Source: CAZYVU01 sp964651435
Lineage (GTDB): Bacteria; Desulfobacterota; Syntrophorhabdia; Syntrophorhabdales; CAYQXL01
Direction of reading: 5' to 3'
Assembly: GCA_964651435.1 (NCBI GenBank)
Contig: CAZYVU010000002.1
Coordinates: 60,069 to 124,068 of the forward strand
Length of the DNA: 64,000 nt
Shown here: one piece after another, positions 62,952 through 64,000 of the stretch
Position numbering within the stretch: position 1 is the first letter of the stretch
Layout of the letters: each line of letters starts with the position of its first letter
Position numbers and translations under genes: made by a program
The notes under the pieces: generated by a model
Seen by the model: the letters and a program-made list of their open reading frames with translations, nothing else
Told to the model about the DNA's origin: nothing
Database searches by the model: none

Positions 62952-63235
62952 CGCACACGTTTCTTTCGTACCGCTTCTATTTCAGCGTCTATTTCTTCCA
63001 TGGTAACGATGTTCGTACCCTTCTCGACAGATCGTCGTTGAAGGCTCATGACGGCCTCGGCAGCGCGTGCCTGCCGGATCGCGGAAAGGGATTCTTCCAG
63101 ATTCGACTCGCTGACTGCTGATAGAATGGCAATGGGTCGACCGTTACTCGTAACAACAACTTCTCGCTCCACCGGGAGTTCCTTCCACACTTCGGCTGAT
63201 TTACCACGCAGATCGCGCACGCTGATGAATTTCAT
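62948..63235 (-). CDS. Phd-type antitoxin partnered with the PIN toxin
   Basis: The 95-residue protein begins MKFISVRDLRGKSAEVWKEL and has VVTSNGRPIAILSAV, typical of Phd/YefM N-domains that bind DNA. The helical C-terminus would wrap the toxin. A Phd-type antitoxin with a PIN toxin is a mixed pairing seen in other genomes. Confidence 0.88.
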   Translation of the reverse strand: MKFISVRDLRGKSAEVWKELPVEREVVVTSNGRPIAILSAVSESNLEESLSAIRQARAAEAVMSLQRRSVEKGTNIVTMEEIDAEIEAVRKKRVR

Positions 63236-63264
63236 AACGTCTTACCTCCAATCGTGACATAATT

Positions 63265-63272
63265 GTGTACAC
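63265..63272. promoter_or_regulatory. GTGTACAC palindrome upstream of the Phd-PIN genes
   Basis: An 8-bp palindrome containing TGTACA, the core of YefM-type operators, lies 30 bases upstream of the antitoxin start, flanked by GTGACA and TGTCAC. Confidence 0.45.
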
Positions 63273-63305
63273 GATTGTCACTCATAGTCAAGACCTATTT
63301 CTACC

Positions 63306-63430
63306 CATAGGCAAAGTCGAGCCGGAGTGGCACGACGGGGCCGCGATCGGCTCCGGCGCCTCATTAGGAAGCTTTTTGTCATATGACAACATTTCGGGAG
63401 CGTACCCCGCCCTCCAGGCTTTGGTTATGC
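63306..63430 (-). repeat. attC-like palindromic element after the higA-like gene
   Basis: The minus strand runs from GCATAAC (63430-63424), covering the original TAA stop of the higA-like frame, to a degenerate CCTATGG near 63312-63306. The ends CATAACCAAAGCC and GACTTTGCCTATG pair as inverted repeats at 10 of 13 positions. It contains copy C (63321-63394) of the dispersed element, with a GCCGGAG/CTCCGGC inner stem. At 125 bases the length is in the known attC range. Confidence 0.45.
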
Positions 63431-63747
63431 CGCCTTTTCTATGGTCTTGTAAGGCTGAATCAAAACTTCCGTAGGTATCCGGGACCCTTGTTAAGGCTCC
63501 GGATCATCTCCATGGTAAGTAGACGTTTTCGATTGAGCACCTCGGAAACACACGCACGACTTCCAATGAAGCGTTCAAGATCACGTCGTGAGAGGCCACA
63601 GCTTTCCATATGGTACAGGATTGCTTCAATGGGGTCAGGAAAAGTAATTGCGTAGCGCCTTTCCTCGTATGCCTCAATGAGGGTGGCGATAGCCTCTCGG
63701 CGATCTGCTTCGGGGGTATTTGGTCCGGCATTAAAGAGGCACTCGAC
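63425..63747 (-). pseudogene. frameshifted HigA-type antitoxin (XRE family) gene
   Basis: One frame (63747 down to a TGA at 63460) reads TPEADRREAIATLIEAYEER, then PDPIEAILYHMESCGLSRRD and SRACVSEVLNRKRLLTMEMI, the HigA helix-turn-helix and its usual context. It has no start codon and is closed upstream by a TGA at 63748-63750. Its natural C-terminus, IPTEVLIQPYKTIEKAA, is found in another frame ending in TAA at 63425, so a frameshift lies near 63485. At least the N-terminus and C-terminus are displaced. No intact HigB is seen beside it. Confidence 0.8.
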
Positions 63748-63928
63748 TCATGGGAGCAAGAGAAAAGTGGGAAGCTATATGAACATGGAGGCCCGACCAA
63801 GTGCCCATGGCAAACTTCGAAAACGTATCCGTCACGGCTATAATGGTATCAGTAGGCAAACACGCAGTGCTGATTAGTAGCTGAGCCTCCTTCAGCTGCG
63901 TAAGCTTATAAGAATCGTTCTTGTTCAT
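63731..63928 (-). CDS. hypothetical small protein upstream of the higA-like remnant
   Basis: This 65-residue frame (MNKNDSYKLTQLKEAQLLIS at the start) has AAGGA seven bases before its ATG. It overlaps the higA-like remnant by 17 bases in another frame. I find no family. It may be a real small gene or the displaced 5' part of the broken antitoxin gene. Confidence 0.3.
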   Translation of the reverse strand: MNKNDSYKLTQLKEAQLLISTACLPTDTIIAVTDTFSKFAMGTWSGLHVHIASHFSLAPMSRVPL

Positions 63929-63967
63929 CTGTCAATCCTTCTTCCAACGCGGCGCTGAGCGAACTTC

Positions 63968-63974
63968 GTATAAC
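63968..63974 (-). other. GTTATAC half-site at the window edge
   Basis: On the minus strand GTTATAC lies 40 bases before the start of the small frame at 63928, the position expected for the end (R' core) of another cassette site that continues past the window. Confidence 0.3.
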
Positions 63975-64000
63975 GCAGGCCCCGGTTTTTTTGGGTGCCG

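Overview
The window is one continuous stretch of a Gram-negative, strictly anaerobic bacterial chromosome. The only break is a 100-base N run at 14542-14641. Gene content fits a syntrophic or fermentative member of the Desulfobacterota (old Deltaproteobacteria), possibly close to Syntrophorhabdus. It includes a trimeric electron-bifurcating type [FeFe] hydrogenase under a Rex regulator, an aryl-CoA ligase of the benzoate-CoA ligase type, a FprA flavodiiron protein with rubrerythrin, an iron-sulfur flavoprotein, a fused FeoAB, outer-membrane efflux and many signalling proteins. The taxon is an inference from gene content; no rRNA or tRNA gene was seen.

Layout. 1-4.1 kb: a signalling operon with a truncated B12-binding protein, an unknown protein, an NtrB-like histidine kinase and a REC-PAS-PAS-GGDEF protein. 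4.2-8.8 kb (minus strand): a complete branched-chain-amino-acid type ABC transporter, livK-H-M-G-F, with a large structured spacer between livK and livH. 9-16.5 kb: two overlapping genes for large secreted repeat proteins, an RHS/YD protein and a YD/BACON/RCC1/InlB-like protein whose RCC1 part contains the assembly gap. 16.9-25.7 kb: acetolactate decarboxylase, CstA, then a probable operon with a Tat-exported PLP enzyme, a subtilase and an acyltransferase. 25.8-29.9 kb: an ene-reductase, mnmA, a ctpA protease and ybgC. 30-34.8 kb: oxygen defence and iron uptake. 34.8-38.6 kb: a binding protein overlapping a Cache-HAMP-SpoIIE phosphatase, facing an RsbW-like kinase and an RsbV-like antagonist, which together make a partner-switching module. 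38.7-45.8 kb: a TolC-MFP-RND efflux operon with a good sigma-70 type promoter, followed by a metallophosphoesterase. 46.1-48.4 kb: a SUMF1-domain lipoprotein and a broken glycerate 2-kinase gene.

48.4-58 kb (minus strand) is the metabolic core: rex-hydC-hydB-hydA-hydS-SpoIIE phosphatase-aryl-CoA ligase, read as one operon. HydABC should couple NADH and ferredoxin to H2. HydS has the signature of a sensory (group C) hydrogenase with a PAS domain, and the phosphatase next to it is its likely output. Rex links the operon to the NADH/NAD ratio.

58.2-61 kb carries a methyltransferase, a zinc-type binding lipoprotein coupled to a Fur-family regulator with a perfect 13-bp-arm operator, and a small cysteine-rich protein. 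61-64 kb is an accessory region of small same-strand genes (yoeB/yefM, PIN/Phd, a frameshifted higA-like gene, two small unknown genes). These are separated by related imperfect palindromes, and three of the stop codons are TAAC at a CATAAC/GTTATG-like site. This looks like a decayed integron-type cassette array without a visible integrase, and is the least expected structure in the window.
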